Positions 1 through 7,103 of a stretch of DNA of 12,087 nucleotides are shown here, in pieces. Within the stretch, counting starts at the first letter, position 1. Every line of letters starts with the position of its first letter. The translations under genes were made by a program, and so were the position numbers. The stretch is from Opitutia bacterium UBA4506 (lineage in GTDB: Bacteria > Verrucomicrobiota > Verrucomicrobiia > Opitutales > Puniceicoccaceae): positions 383 to 12,469 of the forward strand of contig DGMY01000028.1 of the NCBI GenBank assembly GCA_002388665.1, written 5' to 3'. The notes under the pieces are model-generated. The model had not been told where the DNA came from and did not search any database. It saw nothing but the letters and a program-made list of their open reading frames with translations.

Positions 1-96
1 CGGAAGCCGCACGGGATGGCGGGGGCTGACTGGGGTGGTCTCTCGGTGGGGACCGGGTTGCGGAAAGACCTGTTTGGGTAGATCTCTTCGTTTACG

Positions 97-612
97 CTAG
101 GCCGATCTCGAGAAGTAGATTCTATCGCAACATTCGCGGACGGCTCCGCCTCCACCAGGGAATTTAGAAGCCCAGATGGCATGACGACGGACCTCTTCGG
201 CTGCATCGGATGGAGTAAAGGGAAAGCCTACCTTATTGAGTAGTTCGAGGTCAGGGACATCGTCGCCCATAAACGCAACATCGGACCAATCGAGGTCTAA
301 TTCATTCAGAATTTCGGCGGCTTTACTTGTCTTATTTTCAATACCCAAGTACACGTGTTCGATACCGAGTCTTTCGCACCGGACCATAACTGGCGTTGAC
401 GGAGATCTGCTGATTACTGCAATCGGGAAGCCTGTCGAAAGTAATCGCGTGATTCCGAAACCGTCTTTAATATTAAAACGTCTGAATTCACTTCCACCCA
501 ATTCAGGAAGATACACACCTCCATCGGTCAAAACCCCGTCGCTATCTAGCAGTAATACCTTGATTTGACTCCAATCGATTGATTCTTCTTCCATAGACTC
601 CATTCCCATCAC
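97..612 (-). CDS. kdsC: KdsC-like HAD phosphatase (3-deoxy-D-manno-octulosonate 8-phosphate phosphatase family)
   Basis: Predicted cytosolic phosphatase that would release Kdo from Kdo-8-phosphate for the LPS inner core. The 171-residue protein has the compact cap-less HAD layout of KdsC: motif I DSDGVLTDG (D23 nucleophile, D25), a serine at the motif II position (S68), K94 as the motif III lysine, motif IV GDDVPD (D117, D118), and a C-terminal glycine-rich tail followed by AVRE. E. coli KdsC is slightly longer, mainly at the N-terminus. Two places differ from what I remember of KdsC: the T-G-R of motif II reads S-R-S, and the tail reads GGGG where E. coli has GGRG. ATG codons lie at 612, 609, 603 and 594; an AGGTG sits about 9 nt before the one at 603, so that start is also likely. 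It is divergent from rlmN with almost no gap. Family assignment is firm; substrate is inferred. Confidence 0.85.
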   Translation of the reverse strand: MMGMESMEEESIDWSQIKVLLLDSDGVLTDGGVYLPELGGSEFRRFNIKDGFGITRLLSTGFPIAVISRSPSTPVMVRCERLGIEHVYLGIENKTSKAAEILNELDLDWSDVAFMGDDVPDLELLNKVGFPFTPSDAAEEVRRHAIWASKFPGGGGAVRECCDRIYFSRSA

Positions 613-627
613 CTAAACGAACCTAGC

Positions 628-1734
628 TTGAAATTTCGACCGCAAAAACCGTCCATTCTCGATGAGTCCGCAGAGACCTTGTCGGAGACTCTTAAATCCG
701 AGAAGATCCCTGGGTTCCGTGCGAAGCAGATTCAGGAATGGGTCTACAAGAAAGGAGAGTTGTCGTTCGACGCGATGAGCAATCTCCCAGGAACGATGAG
801 AGAGGCGTTGTCAGGGAAGTATGCCGCCAATCCCGTGGAGCCTGTTCTCTGGAAGCGATCGGGCGACGATACGCATAAACTGCTATCGAAGCTCGAGGAT
901 GGATCGTATATTGAAACGGTGTTGATTCAGGCGCCGATGGTTGGCGTGGGCCAGGAGAAATCGCGAGCAACCGTATGTGTTTCGAGCCAAGTTGGCTGTG
1001 CGTATGGTTGTAAGTTTTGCGCATCGGGGTTGGCGGGATTTAAGCGAAATCTAACCCGGGGCGAGATACTAGGGCAGTTTTTTCGCATAGGTGAGAGGCA
1101 GGCTGAATTAGGGGAAGTAGCCGCCGTTCGGGAAGACCATGTTCCCTTTGACAATATCGTCTTCATGGGAATGGGCGAGCCCTTGGCAAATTTTGATGCA
1201 GTTGCTGGTGCGATTGAATCGCTGCACAGCGACTGGGGTTTTCGTTTTGGAGCCCGCCGTATAACTGTCTCGACCTCGGGGTTGGTGCCGGAAATTCGCA
1301 AGTTGGCTGACATCGGAATACCAATTCGATTGGCGGTTTCTCTGCATGGAGCGACGGATGAAGTGCGAAGCAAAATTATGCCGGTGAACCGTCGGTATCC
1401 AATCAAGGAACTACTCGAAGCCGTGCAATATTTTCGGGAAAAACATAACCGAATGGTCACTTTGGAGTTTATCTTGATCGAAGATATAAATGATTCACTG
1501 GATCAGGCTACTGCTTTAGCGGGCATTGCGAAAAGCCTGCATGCTCACGTTAATTGTATTCCATACAATACCGTCGACGGGCTGCAATGGAAGCGCCCCA
1601 ACATGCGTCGCCAGGAAAAGTTCGCGAGAGTCCTAAAGGAGGCAGGAGTATCGGTTACCCTGCGGAGGGAGAAGGGCCACGACATTAGTGCTGCCTGTGG
1701 GCAGCTTCGGCTGAAGCAAGAAACAGTCTCCTAG
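628..1734 (+). CDS. rlmN: Dual-specificity 23S rRNA (adenine2503-C2) / tRNA (adenine37-C2) methyltransferase RlmN
   Basis: Radical SAM enzyme that methylates C2 of adenosine in 23S rRNA (A2503) and, in several bacteria, A37 of some tRNAs. The 368-residue product has normal length. Visible landmarks are the N-terminal RNA-binding segment with PGFRAKQIQEWVY (28-40), the core TVCVSSQVGC, the 4Fe-4S motif C124-xxx-C128-xx-C131, the SAM-binding stretch FMGMGEPLANFD (179-190), RITVSTSGLVP (211-221), and the methyl-carrying Cys357 in DISAACGQL near the C-terminus. The start is taken as TTG at 628; the first in-frame ATG lies inside conserved sequence, and I see no Shine-Dalgarno site. TTG at 679 is a less likely alternative. 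The stop codon overlaps a hairpin that may terminate transcription. Single gene, convergent with ispA. Confidence 0.95.
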   Translation: MKFRPQKPSILDESAETLSETLKSEKIPGFRAKQIQEWVYKKGELSFDAMSNLPGTMREALSGKYAANPVEPVLWKRSGDDTHKLLSKLEDGSYIETVLIQAPMVGVGQEKSRATVCVSSQVGCAYGCKFCASGLAGFKRNLTRGEILGQFFRIGERQAELGEVAAVREDHVPFDNIVFMGMGEPLANFDAVAGAIESLHSDWGFRFGARRITVSTSGLVPEIRKLADIGIPIRLAVSLHGATDEVRSKIMPVNRRYPIKELLEAVQYFREKHNRMVTLEFILIEDINDSLDQATALAGIAKSLHAHVNCIPYNTVDGLQWKRPNMRRQEKFARVLKEAGVSVTLRREKGHDISAACGQLRLKQETVS

Positions 1735-1751
1735 AGACTGGCTTCCCTTTT
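1724..1751 (+). terminator. Hairpin overlapping the rlmN stop codon, possible intrinsic terminator
   Basis: CAGTCTC (1724-1730), loop CTA, GAGACTG (1734-1740) form a perfect 7-bp stem that includes the last sense codons and the stop of rlmN. It is followed by GCTTCCCTTTTATT, a weak T-rich tail. Read on the minus strand it is followed by TTTCTT, so it could also serve the convergent ispA transcript. The 3-nt loop and interrupted T tract make it a modest candidate. Confidence 0.4.
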
Positions 1752-1812
1752 ATTAAAAAATAGATCAGACAAAATAAAATTGTCGCTTGTGGAGCTTCTT
1801 CTGGCAGGGGGA

Positions 1813-2700
1813 TTAGCTGGCTCGTTGTTCGAGCCAACGCACCAAGGATTCGAGAAATGCGGTGTTACCTTGGATGTTGGATAGGGTGTTTAGCGACTCC
1901 TGGGTCAGGAAGGTGGCTCGATTGCGGGCGCTATCGATTCCTTCAATGGAGGCTAGGGTGACCTTTCCGTTTGCGGCATCGCGGCCGGATGATTTCCCGG
2001 TCTGTTCTGCGGAGGCGGTATAGTCGAGAATGTCGTCGATGACTTGGAAGGATTCGCCGAGAAGTGCGCCGAATTGGCGTACTAGAGCCAGTTGAGCCTC
2101 GTTGGCTTGGCCGATTCGTGCTCCCATAATACAGGCAGCGGCTAAGAGGGCTCCGGTTTTCTTGCGATTGATCGAGGAAAGTTTCTCTGTGGAAAGGGCC
2201 AAGCCCTCGTTTTCTATATCCTCCATTTGTCCTCCTACCAGCCATCGGCTGCCGGAAGCGACGGCTAGATCTTGGATCAGAAAATTGGCGAGGGAAGGGG
2301 AATTTGAGTACGAGGAAGATAGAATCTCGAAAGAAAGGGTGAGAAGAGCATCACCAGCTAGAATTGCGGCGGCTTCTCCAAATTCCTTGTGACAGGTTGG
2401 TCTTCCGCGGCGAAGATCACTGTTGTCCATCGCGGGGAGATCGTCGTGAATCAGCGTATAGGTGTGTAAACATTCTATAGCGACTGCTGCTGGTAGCGGG
2501 GCGGTGTTTTCGTTGAAACATCGAGCAACAGCGCAGACCAAAATTGGGCGGATCCGTTTGCCGCCTGCCTCGAGACTGTGGCGCATAGCACGATGAAGAG
2601 TTTGAGGCTCCGTCCCTGAGGATGGGACGAGTCGATTGATCTCTTTTTCGACCTTTTCGCGCCACAGATCGAGTTCATTGGTAAATTCGGGAGTGTTCAT
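1813..2700 (-). CDS. ispA: Polyprenyl synthetase, probable (2E,6E)-farnesyl diphosphate synthase
   Basis: Cytosolic trans-prenyltransferase condensing isopentenyl diphosphate onto dimethylallyl/geranyl diphosphate, feeding undecaprenol, quinone and terpenoid synthesis. With the ATG at 2700 it has 295 residues, the usual IspA size. First Asp-rich motif DDLPAMD (D86, D87, D92) with RRGRPTCH after it; substrate residues GGKRIRP (46-52); K181-T182; second Asp-rich motif DDILD (D222, D223, D226). A tyrosine (Y81) five residues before the first Asp motif and the two-residue insertion in that motif match bacterial (type II) farnesyl diphosphate synthases, so a C15 product is inferred. The frame stays open upstream to an ATG at 2829, but that extension runs through the divergent zinc-ribbon gene and adds nothing family-like, so I reject it. 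No clear RBS. Confidence 0.92.
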   Translation of the reverse strand: MNTPEFTNELDLWREKVEKEINRLVPSSGTEPQTLHRAMRHSLEAGGKRIRPILVCAVARCFNENTAPLPAAVAIECLHTYTLIHDDLPAMDNSDLRRGRPTCHKEFGEAAAILAGDALLTLSFEILSSSYSNSPSLANFLIQDLAVASGSRWLVGGQMEDIENEGLALSTEKLSSINRKKTGALLAAACIMGARIGQANEAQLALVRQFGALLGESFQVIDDILDYTASAEQTGKSSGRDAANGKVTLASIEGIDSARNRATFLTQESLNTLSNIQGNTAFLESLVRWLEQRAS

Positions 2701-2772
2701 CCGTAAAAGGTTGTCGATCAAGTCTTGCAATTTTTCAATCTGCTTCCCAAATATTCGAGTTTTTTCCGAACA

Positions 2773-3009
2773 ATGCCAACATACGATTACGTCTGCACAG
2801 CCTGTGGTCACCAACTGGAAGCGTTTCATTCCATGAAAGACGCTCCTCTCGAAAAATGTCCAAATTGTCAGGAGTTGAAATTATCCCGACAAATTGGGGG
2901 AGGTTCCGGATTGATTTTTAAGGGTTCTGGTTTTTACGAAACGGACTATAAAACGAAATCTGGCGGTCCCTCAGAAAATAAGGATAGCAAGCCTGCTTCG
3001 AAAGATTAA
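2773..3009 (+). CDS. FmdB-family zinc ribbon protein
   Basis: Small 78-residue protein of the FmdB (putative regulatory protein) family. It begins with the family signature MPTYDYVCTACGHQLE and has two CxxC knuckles (C8/C11 and C29/C32) that should bind one zinc. Then comes the conserved RQIGGGSGLIFKGSGFYETDYK block (39-60) and a charged, probably disordered Lys/Ser/Asp tail. The in-frame codons upstream (from 2725) show no conserved sequence, so the ATG at 2773 is chosen. Divergent from ispA with 72 bp between start codons. Its TAA overlaps the stop of the transglutaminase-like gene on the other strand. The molecular role of the family is not established. Confidence 0.9.
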   Translation: MPTYDYVCTACGHQLEAFHSMKDAPLEKCPNCQELKLSRQIGGGSGLIFKGSGFYETDYKTKSGGPSENKDSKPASKD

Positions 3010-3887
3010 CCTCGCTCCCCGCTCCCAGTCCCCCGGGTGATTTGTAGATTCATCGACAGGGCAGATTCTACTGGAGAGTCTGAATAGTAGCGCCCGTAGA
3101 CCGGTGTCGTTTCATCGGGTAAGGTTGAGACTGCGCAGGGGATAAAGGAAGAATCAGTGAGGACGCCGTTTGTAGGGTCTAGACCGATCCAGCCGGCGCC
3201 GGGGAGGAATACATCGGTCCAAGCATGCATGGCTTCCGCTCCTAGCATATCGCCAGTATCGAGAAGGTAGCCGCTCACGAATCGTGTGGCAAAGCCTTCG
3301 AATTGGAGGATCTTTTGCAGCAGGGCGGCATAGTCGCGACAGGACCCCTTTCCTCGGCGAAGCATCTCATCTACTGTGAAAATACCAGGCTCGTCACGAG
3401 GTTCGTATGCGATACCGGTATGTAGATTCTGGATTAGTTCGATCAAGTAGGGGACGGTTTCTCGCGCTGTTGGGGCGAACTGTCTTACTGCTTTCTCGAG
3501 GACGTTGTCATTCTTTTCGCCAGAGGCAAAGTAGGCCAGGAGTCCTGCCCTTTCTGATTGGGTATATTGGAGTGGCAGATCGATCGCATGCGGGGCGAGG
3601 AGAAAATTGAATGGATTGGACTCTTCTTTTATGACCTCCAGATGGTTCGTCACTGAAAATGAAGAAGTCTCACCGATGAATTGAAATGCGTAGGTGGGAT
3701 TCTCATAGGCATCGCGCATGAATCGGAGATTCCCGGAAGGAGAAGTCTCAATCCGCTGTTGAACTTCTCTGAAACGCGGAGTTAGCCGGATTGATTGTAG
3801 GGACAGAGAGACCGGCGAGGAGTAGTCGTAACGGGTTTCGTGAACGATTGTGTAGGGGGTGTTCGAACTGTTTGAAGCATCTGCCAT
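3006..3887 (-). CDS. Transglutaminase-like (papain-fold) family protein
   Basis: 293 residues with the two-part layout of bacterial transglutaminase-like proteins. An N-terminal beta-rich domain (about 12-95, beginning TIVHETRYDYSSPVSLSLQ) is followed by the papain-like core. The catalytic triad is visible: C183 in GKGSCRDYA, H221 in EAMHAWTDVFLP, D237 in GLDPTNG. There is no signal peptide, so it probably acts in the cytoplasm, as protease, amidase or transglutaminase; the substrate is unknown. The ATG at 3887 has a good Shine-Dalgarno site, AGGAA with 5-nt spacing. It lies 102 bp downstream of the esterase gene, in a gap with a possible promoter, so it may be expressed alone or with the GH20-esterase pair. 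Its TAA shares the TTAA at 3006-3009 with the stop of the convergent zinc-ribbon gene. Confidence 0.9.
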   Translation of the reverse strand: MADASNSSNTPYTIVHETRYDYSSPVSLSLQSIRLTPRFREVQQRIETSPSGNLRFMRDAYENPTYAFQFIGETSSFSVTNHLEVIKEESNPFNFLLAPHAIDLPLQYTQSERAGLLAYFASGEKNDNVLEKAVRQFAPTARETVPYLIELIQNLHTGIAYEPRDEPGIFTVDEMLRRGKGSCRDYAALLQKILQFEGFATRFVSGYLLDTGDMLGAEAMHAWTDVFLPGAGWIGLDPTNGVLTDSSFIPCAVSTLPDETTPVYGRYYSDSPVESALSMNLQITRGTGSGERG

Positions 3888-3941
3888 AGTAATTCCTGCT
3901 GATCTCAGAGTCGCTTAGATAGCAGTTCGTTTGCCGTTTCG

Positions 3942-3969
3942 AGTATAAGAGAACGATTTTCGAGGCGAA
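3942..3969 (-). promoter_or_regulatory. Possible promoter for the transglutaminase-like gene
   Basis: On the minus strand TATACT (3947 to 3942, five of six matches to the -10 consensus) is preceded by a 16-nt spacer and TTCGCC, a weak -35. It would start transcription roughly 45-50 nt before the ATG at 3887. This is by-eye matching only; sigma preferences of this organism are unknown. Confidence 0.25.
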
Positions 3970-3989
3970 CGAACCTCATGCGAGCAATC

Positions 3990-4766
3990 CTAGGGTAGCA
4001 ACCACCTGAGAACTGGTTGAATCTCCCGATCCCAATGTGCCCAAGAGTGATCGCCCGGACCCTCACTATACTCCAGAGGTAGTTTGGAGTCGATCGCTGC
4101 TGTGCGGAAATTAGTATTTGAATCGTAGAGATAGTCCTCGGTCCCGCACCATTGATAGAAGCGGGTAGTGAATGTCCGTGGGCGGTCGAGGAGATGAATG
4201 AGGTCTGATTCACTTCCTCTGACTTTGGACACATCACCAAAGATGCCCCTCATCTTTTCCTGTCTGGCGCTATCATTTTTCCAGAGCGACGAGAGGTGGG
4301 CGATGTCGAGTGCGCCGGAAAGACTGGCGACTGCCGAAAATTTCTCAGGACAAGCGAGACCCAGTCGGAATGCGCCGTACCCCCCCATTGAGAGTCCGGC
4401 TGCGAATCTGGATTCTCGATTTGGATCGATGGGGAACCAGGCCTCACACAGTTCGGGAAGTTCTTGAGAGATATAGGTCCAGTAATTCAGTCCGGCAGCA
4501 GTGTCCTGATAGTAGCTCAGATCGACCCTGGGCATCACTACAGCCAAGGAGAAATCTGCGGCGTAGCGTTCGATCGCTGTACGCCGCATCCAGATGGTTT
4601 GATCGTCTGACCAACCATGCAAGAGGTAGAGTGCGGGGTAGAGTTCGCGTTTCTCGGGGGCGTTCAGGCCGATCTGGCCCTGAGCATTTGGTTGAGGCAG
4701 GAGTACCTCGATGGAGGTCGATACTCCAAGTGCCTGTGAGAAGAAGCGTGTAGTCAGCCAAGCCAT
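3990..4766 (-). CDS. Alpha/beta-hydrolase esterase (esterase D / tributyrin esterase-like)
   Basis: 258-residue serine hydrolase of the putative esterase family that includes esterase D, S-formylglutathione hydrolases and the EstA tributyrin esterases. Landmarks: YPALYLLHGWSDD (43-55) forming the oxyanion region, nucleophile S126 in AGLSMGGYGA, D211 in WCGTEDYLYDSN, and H240 in GPGDHSWAHWD, all in the expected order. No signal peptide is seen. It follows the GH20 gene after 46 bp on the same strand, so co-transcription is likely and the pair may act on the same acetylated or acylated carbohydrate (inference). The ATG at 4766 has no obvious RBS, but the sequence from there begins like the family (WLTTRFFSQALG, then SIEVLLP). 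Exact ester substrate is not predictable. Confidence 0.88.
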   Translation of the reverse strand: MAWLTTRFFSQALGVSTSIEVLLPQPNAQGQIGLNAPEKRELYPALYLLHGWSDDQTIWMRRTAIERYAADFSLAVVMPRVDLSYYQDTAAGLNYWTYISQELPELCEAWFPIDPNRESRFAAGLSMGGYGAFRLGLACPEKFSAVASLSGALDIAHLSSLWKNDSARQEKMRGIFGDVSKVRGSESDLIHLLDRPRTFTTRFYQWCGTEDYLYDSNTNFRTAAIDSKLPLEYSEGPGDHSWAHWDREIQPVLRWLLP

Positions 4767-4812
4767 GAATCAAATTTGTGTTGAGAGTGGACTCGGGGCG
4801 AGGTGAATCGAG

Positions 4813-6447
4813 TTAGGGGAGGGGGAAACGATCCAGGCTATCCTTGAGACCTCCGGGCCGACTGTCTCTTAGCCAGATCTCTTTGAAGTCGGAGTGGATT
4901 GATTGCAGCCAATCCACCAGGTCCTCCCCTGAAAATTGGGAATGCCCTAGGCAGTGGCGGCAGCGCTCGATAGCCCAGAGGCTCATTTCTCTTGAGAGGG
5001 AAACACACGGGTCCAGGTTCTCAGGATCGATTTCGGACAGATGTGATTCGGCCTGGGAAAGATCATCGAGACCTACCGTCTCAGAGAGGGATTGTATTCT
5101 CTCCGAGTCGGCGAAAAACGCGTAATGGAGAAAGCTCTGGTTGTGATTTGGATAGGGAAGCAAATCATCGACCTCCCCAAGACTGCAAATCGCCTCCCCG
5201 TTTCCGGTGGGTTCATCCGCGTAAAAAAGGAAATCGATCTCACGAGGAAGGATTTCAAGGGAATGTTCTCGAGCGTCGTCACTGCTTTCCCACATTGCTT
5301 GCGCTGCCAGAATCAGAGAGGGGTAGAGTGATGCGGAAGACTGATGGTGCCCTCCGTCTCCCCAGCACGTAAGGACCATTCCACGGGCACCGTTTTTGAA
5401 GCCCTCCCGTGAGGCGAATTGGATATTTTCTGCCGCAAATCGTAACCGGCCAGTAAAGCTGTTCCAAGTGTTGGTGCCGGGGACGACTTGAAATTGATCT
5501 CGAAAACCAGCATCAGCAATTATTCTGCATTGTTCAGTATAGGGATGACTGGGGTGATATCCCCAGATGGCCGGCACAGCATTGGAAGGAATCTGATGAA
5601 CGAGCTCGGGACGTTCCAATAGAATATCGGCCCAGAAAATAGGCTCTTTTCCCAACTCTTCGGTTATGGAGAAGATCTTTTTAAGGAACCGCAGGTAGAC
5701 CTCATGTTTTCCGATCTTCACGGCTTCGTCGTGGCTACGCCCCTGGCCCAGTTCCCAAGGTTCATCGCCTCCAATATTGGCCTTTTTTGAGCGATAGACG
5801 GGAAGGACGTCTGTGAGGATCTCCCGGACAAATGATTCACTCTGGTCGGAGGGATGCAAAGTCGTCCCGACATCCCTGTGACCGGCGGTTGGGTGCTCAA
5901 ACCCGTTGGGGCACTCCGCTAGGTGGTGATATTCCGCGTGCTTGAGCCAGCGTTCCATATGGCCAAAGCAATTTTGGTTTGGAACCAGCTCAATGTGTCG
6001 TTGCTCGCAATAATCCTCGAGCTGATGGATCTCGTCCTCCGTAAATGGTGATGCGTCTTTCCATACCTTTTCGTGATTCTTGAACGCGAAGGTATGTTCT
6101 GTGTATAGTTGAAGTTGATTGTAGCGGAGTCGCCCCAGTTTATCGATCAGGCGTAAAAGCGAATCCATGGTTGGGACTCGGTCGCGGCTGACATCGAGCA
6201 TAAATCCGCGTTCTTGGAATCGGGGTGAATCCTCCAGAATTTGCGGTGTCTGAGGTAGTTCGCCACGATGTTGGAGATCGGTGAGATAGTTTTCTGCATA
6301 GAAACGGGCAGCCGGTGTCGTCGCTTCGATTCTCGGTGCTCCGGTCGTTTCAAAATGAATACGGAACGCATCTACAGGTAATGTGCGCTCCAATTGCTCC
6401 AAATCATCAGGGTTAATCTTTTTTGCGGAAAACAGCATATTGCGCAT
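4813..6447 (-). CDS. Glycoside hydrolase family 20-like (beta-N-acetylhexosaminidase-like) protein
   Basis: Probable exo-acting beta-hexosaminidase of about 544 residues. From the ATG at 6447: an N-terminal alpha/beta domain typical of GH20 (to about 65, with PAARFYAENYLTDL), then a TIM barrel beginning RGFMLDVSRDRVP (80-92), LRYNQLQLYTEHTFAF (107-122), HIELVPNQNCFGHMERW, and the catalytic pair D228-E229 in KANIGGDEPWELGQGRS. Family tryptophans follow in IFWADIL, WGYHP, TWNSF and LTCWGDGGHH (W362, D364). The DEPWELG and WGDGGHH motifs resemble a GH20 branch that is distinct from the classical HxGGDE enzymes. No signal peptide is seen, so intracellular action on imported saccharides is inferred. 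TTG at 6474 would add nine residues; no candidate start has a clear RBS. It heads a likely GH20-esterase unit behind a palindromic regulatory region. Confidence 0.85.
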   Translation of the reverse strand: MRNMLFSAKKINPDDLEQLERTLPVDAFRIHFETTGAPRIEATTPAARFYAENYLTDLQHRGELPQTPQILEDSPRFQERGFMLDVSRDRVPTMDSLLRLIDKLGRLRYNQLQLYTEHTFAFKNHEKVWKDASPFTEDEIHQLEDYCEQRHIELVPNQNCFGHMERWLKHAEYHHLAECPNGFEHPTAGHRDVGTTLHPSDQSESFVREILTDVLPVYRSKKANIGGDEPWELGQGRSHDEAVKIGKHEVYLRFLKKIFSITEELGKEPIFWADILLERPELVHQIPSNAVPAIWGYHPSHPYTEQCRIIADAGFRDQFQVVPGTNTWNSFTGRLRFAAENIQFASREGFKNGARGMVLTCWGDGGHHQSSASLYPSLILAAQAMWESSDDAREHSLEILPREIDFLFYADEPTGNGEAICSLGEVDDLLPYPNHNQSFLHYAFFADSERIQSLSETVGLDDLSQAESHLSEIDPENLDPCVSLSREMSLWAIERCRHCLGHSQFSGEDLVDWLQSIHSDFKEIWLRDSRPGGLKDSLDRFPLP

Positions 6448-6529
6448 CAAGATCGTCTGAGTCTGTTGTGTCAACAGGGTTGACGCGTCGATATCTGCCG
6501 GTCGGCTCAGGTGTGGTTGAGAGGCCGAA

Positions 6530-6566
6530 TTTATAGATCCACCTCGCTAGCGCGCTAGTGGGGATC
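6530..6566 (-). promoter_or_regulatory. Palindrome plus TATAAA element upstream of the GH20 gene (possible promoter/operator)
   Basis: CTAGCGCGCTAG (6547-6558) is a perfect 12-bp palindrome, nested in a larger imperfect inverted repeat with GATCC at 6536-6540 and GGATC at 6562-6566. Directly next to it, reading toward the GH20 gene, is TATAAA (6535 to 6530), a good -10-like hexamer. The palindrome would cover the spacer and -35 zone. The structure could be a repressor or activator site; as RNA it also folds as a hairpin, but no T tract follows on either strand. Interpretation as a promoter/operator is inference. Confidence 0.35.
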
Positions 6567-6608
6567 AGCCAGAACGAATGTGGGATCGAAGAACCGAAAG
6601 GAAAGTTT

Positions 6609-6627
6609 CTCCTCGCTGAAGGCGGAG
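6609..6627 (-). terminator. Hairpin after the CBS gene, possible terminator
   Basis: On the minus strand CTCCGC and GCGAGGAG pair around a CTTCA loop with a 2-nt bulge, 17 nt after the stop codon of the CBS-domain gene, and are followed by AAACTTTCCTTTC. The T run is interrupted, so this is a weak intrinsic terminator candidate. Confidence 0.28.
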
Positions 6628-6644
6628 ACCCCTATGCAGATCGA

Positions 6645-7103
6645 TTATGCTGTGTATTCTCCGAAAACGTAGCTTTTCAGGTGCTCTGCCTCGGCTAGGT
6701 TTTCCTCGAGCAGGAATCGTGTGACGTCTCCGATTGAAACAAGGCCGATTATCTTATTGTCGTCGCCAAGCACAGGAAGATGTCTCGCCCGTTTCTCGGT
6801 CATTCGCTCCATGGCGACGGATACAGTATCTTCAGAGGAAAGGAACTGTGGGTCGGCGGTCATGACCTCTGAAATTGTTGTCGTAGAAGGGTTTCGAGAT
6901 TGCGCAACAACGCGGGTGAGAACATCTCTTTCAGTGAAAATCCCGACAAGGCGATCATCTTGTAGCACGAGTAGAGAGCCGATCCCGTGACGGTTCATCA
7001 GTTCGACCGCATGTGAGACGGACCGGTCCGCCGATGTTGAAAAGATTTCAGAACTCTTTTTACGGGAGAGGACTGAACGAATAGGAGTATTATTTTGGGG
7101 CAT
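6645..7103 (-). CDS. Tandem CBS-domain protein
   Basis: 152-residue stand-alone pair of CBS domains, a fold that binds adenosine-containing ligands and usually acts as a regulatory sensor. CBS 1 spans about 7-64 (SVSHAVELMNRHGIGSLLVLQDDRLVGIFTERDVL). CBS 2 spans about 77-134 (ISEVMTADPQFLSSEDTVSVAMERM, then GLVSIGDVTRFLL). A short helical tail follows (EENLAEAEHLKSYVFGEY), as in many small CBS-pair proteins. No transmembrane or enzymatic domain is fused, so the partner is unknown. The ATG at 7103 has AGGA at 7114 to 7111 with 7-nt spacing. The start codon lies in the loop of an 8-bp hairpin. It is 97 bp downstream of the exonuclease gene and may be the last gene of that cluster or have its own control. 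Confidence 0.92.
   Translation of the reverse strand: MPQNNTPIRSVLSRKKSSEIFSTSADRSVSHAVELMNRHGIGSLLVLQDDRLVGIFTERDVLTRVVAQSRNPSTTTISEVMTADPQFLSSEDTVSVAMERMTEKRARHLPVLGDDNKIIGLVSIGDVTRFLLEENLAEAEHLKSYVFGEYTA

Noticed and set aside
13..57. G-rich stretch as a G-quadruplex
   Set aside because: G runs occur, but one loop is 12 nt, outside the usual limit; much weaker than the motif at 11795.
1..96. Possible coding start of a further minus-strand gene downstream of kdsC
   Set aside because: All minus-strand frames are largely open because of base composition, but no ATG, RBS or recognisable protein sequence is present; a GTG inside kdsC is too speculative.
2701..2829. N-terminal extension of ispA by 43 residues from an ATG at 2829
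   Set aside because: It runs antisense through the start of the FmdB zinc-ribbon gene and carries no family sequence; the ATG at 2700 gives the normal IspA length.
3959..3978. GAGG/CCTC hairpin after the esterase gene as a terminator
   Set aside because: Only four strong pairs with an 8-nt loop and no T run after it.
4310..4753. Plus-strand open frame of 147 codons
   Set aside because: Antisense to the well-supported esterase gene; very Arg-rich composition typical of a shadow frame.
6469..6474. TTGACA on the minus strand as a -35 box for the GH20 gene
   Set aside because: No acceptable -10 hexamer follows at 16-18 nt, and it would start transcription at or after the likely start codon.
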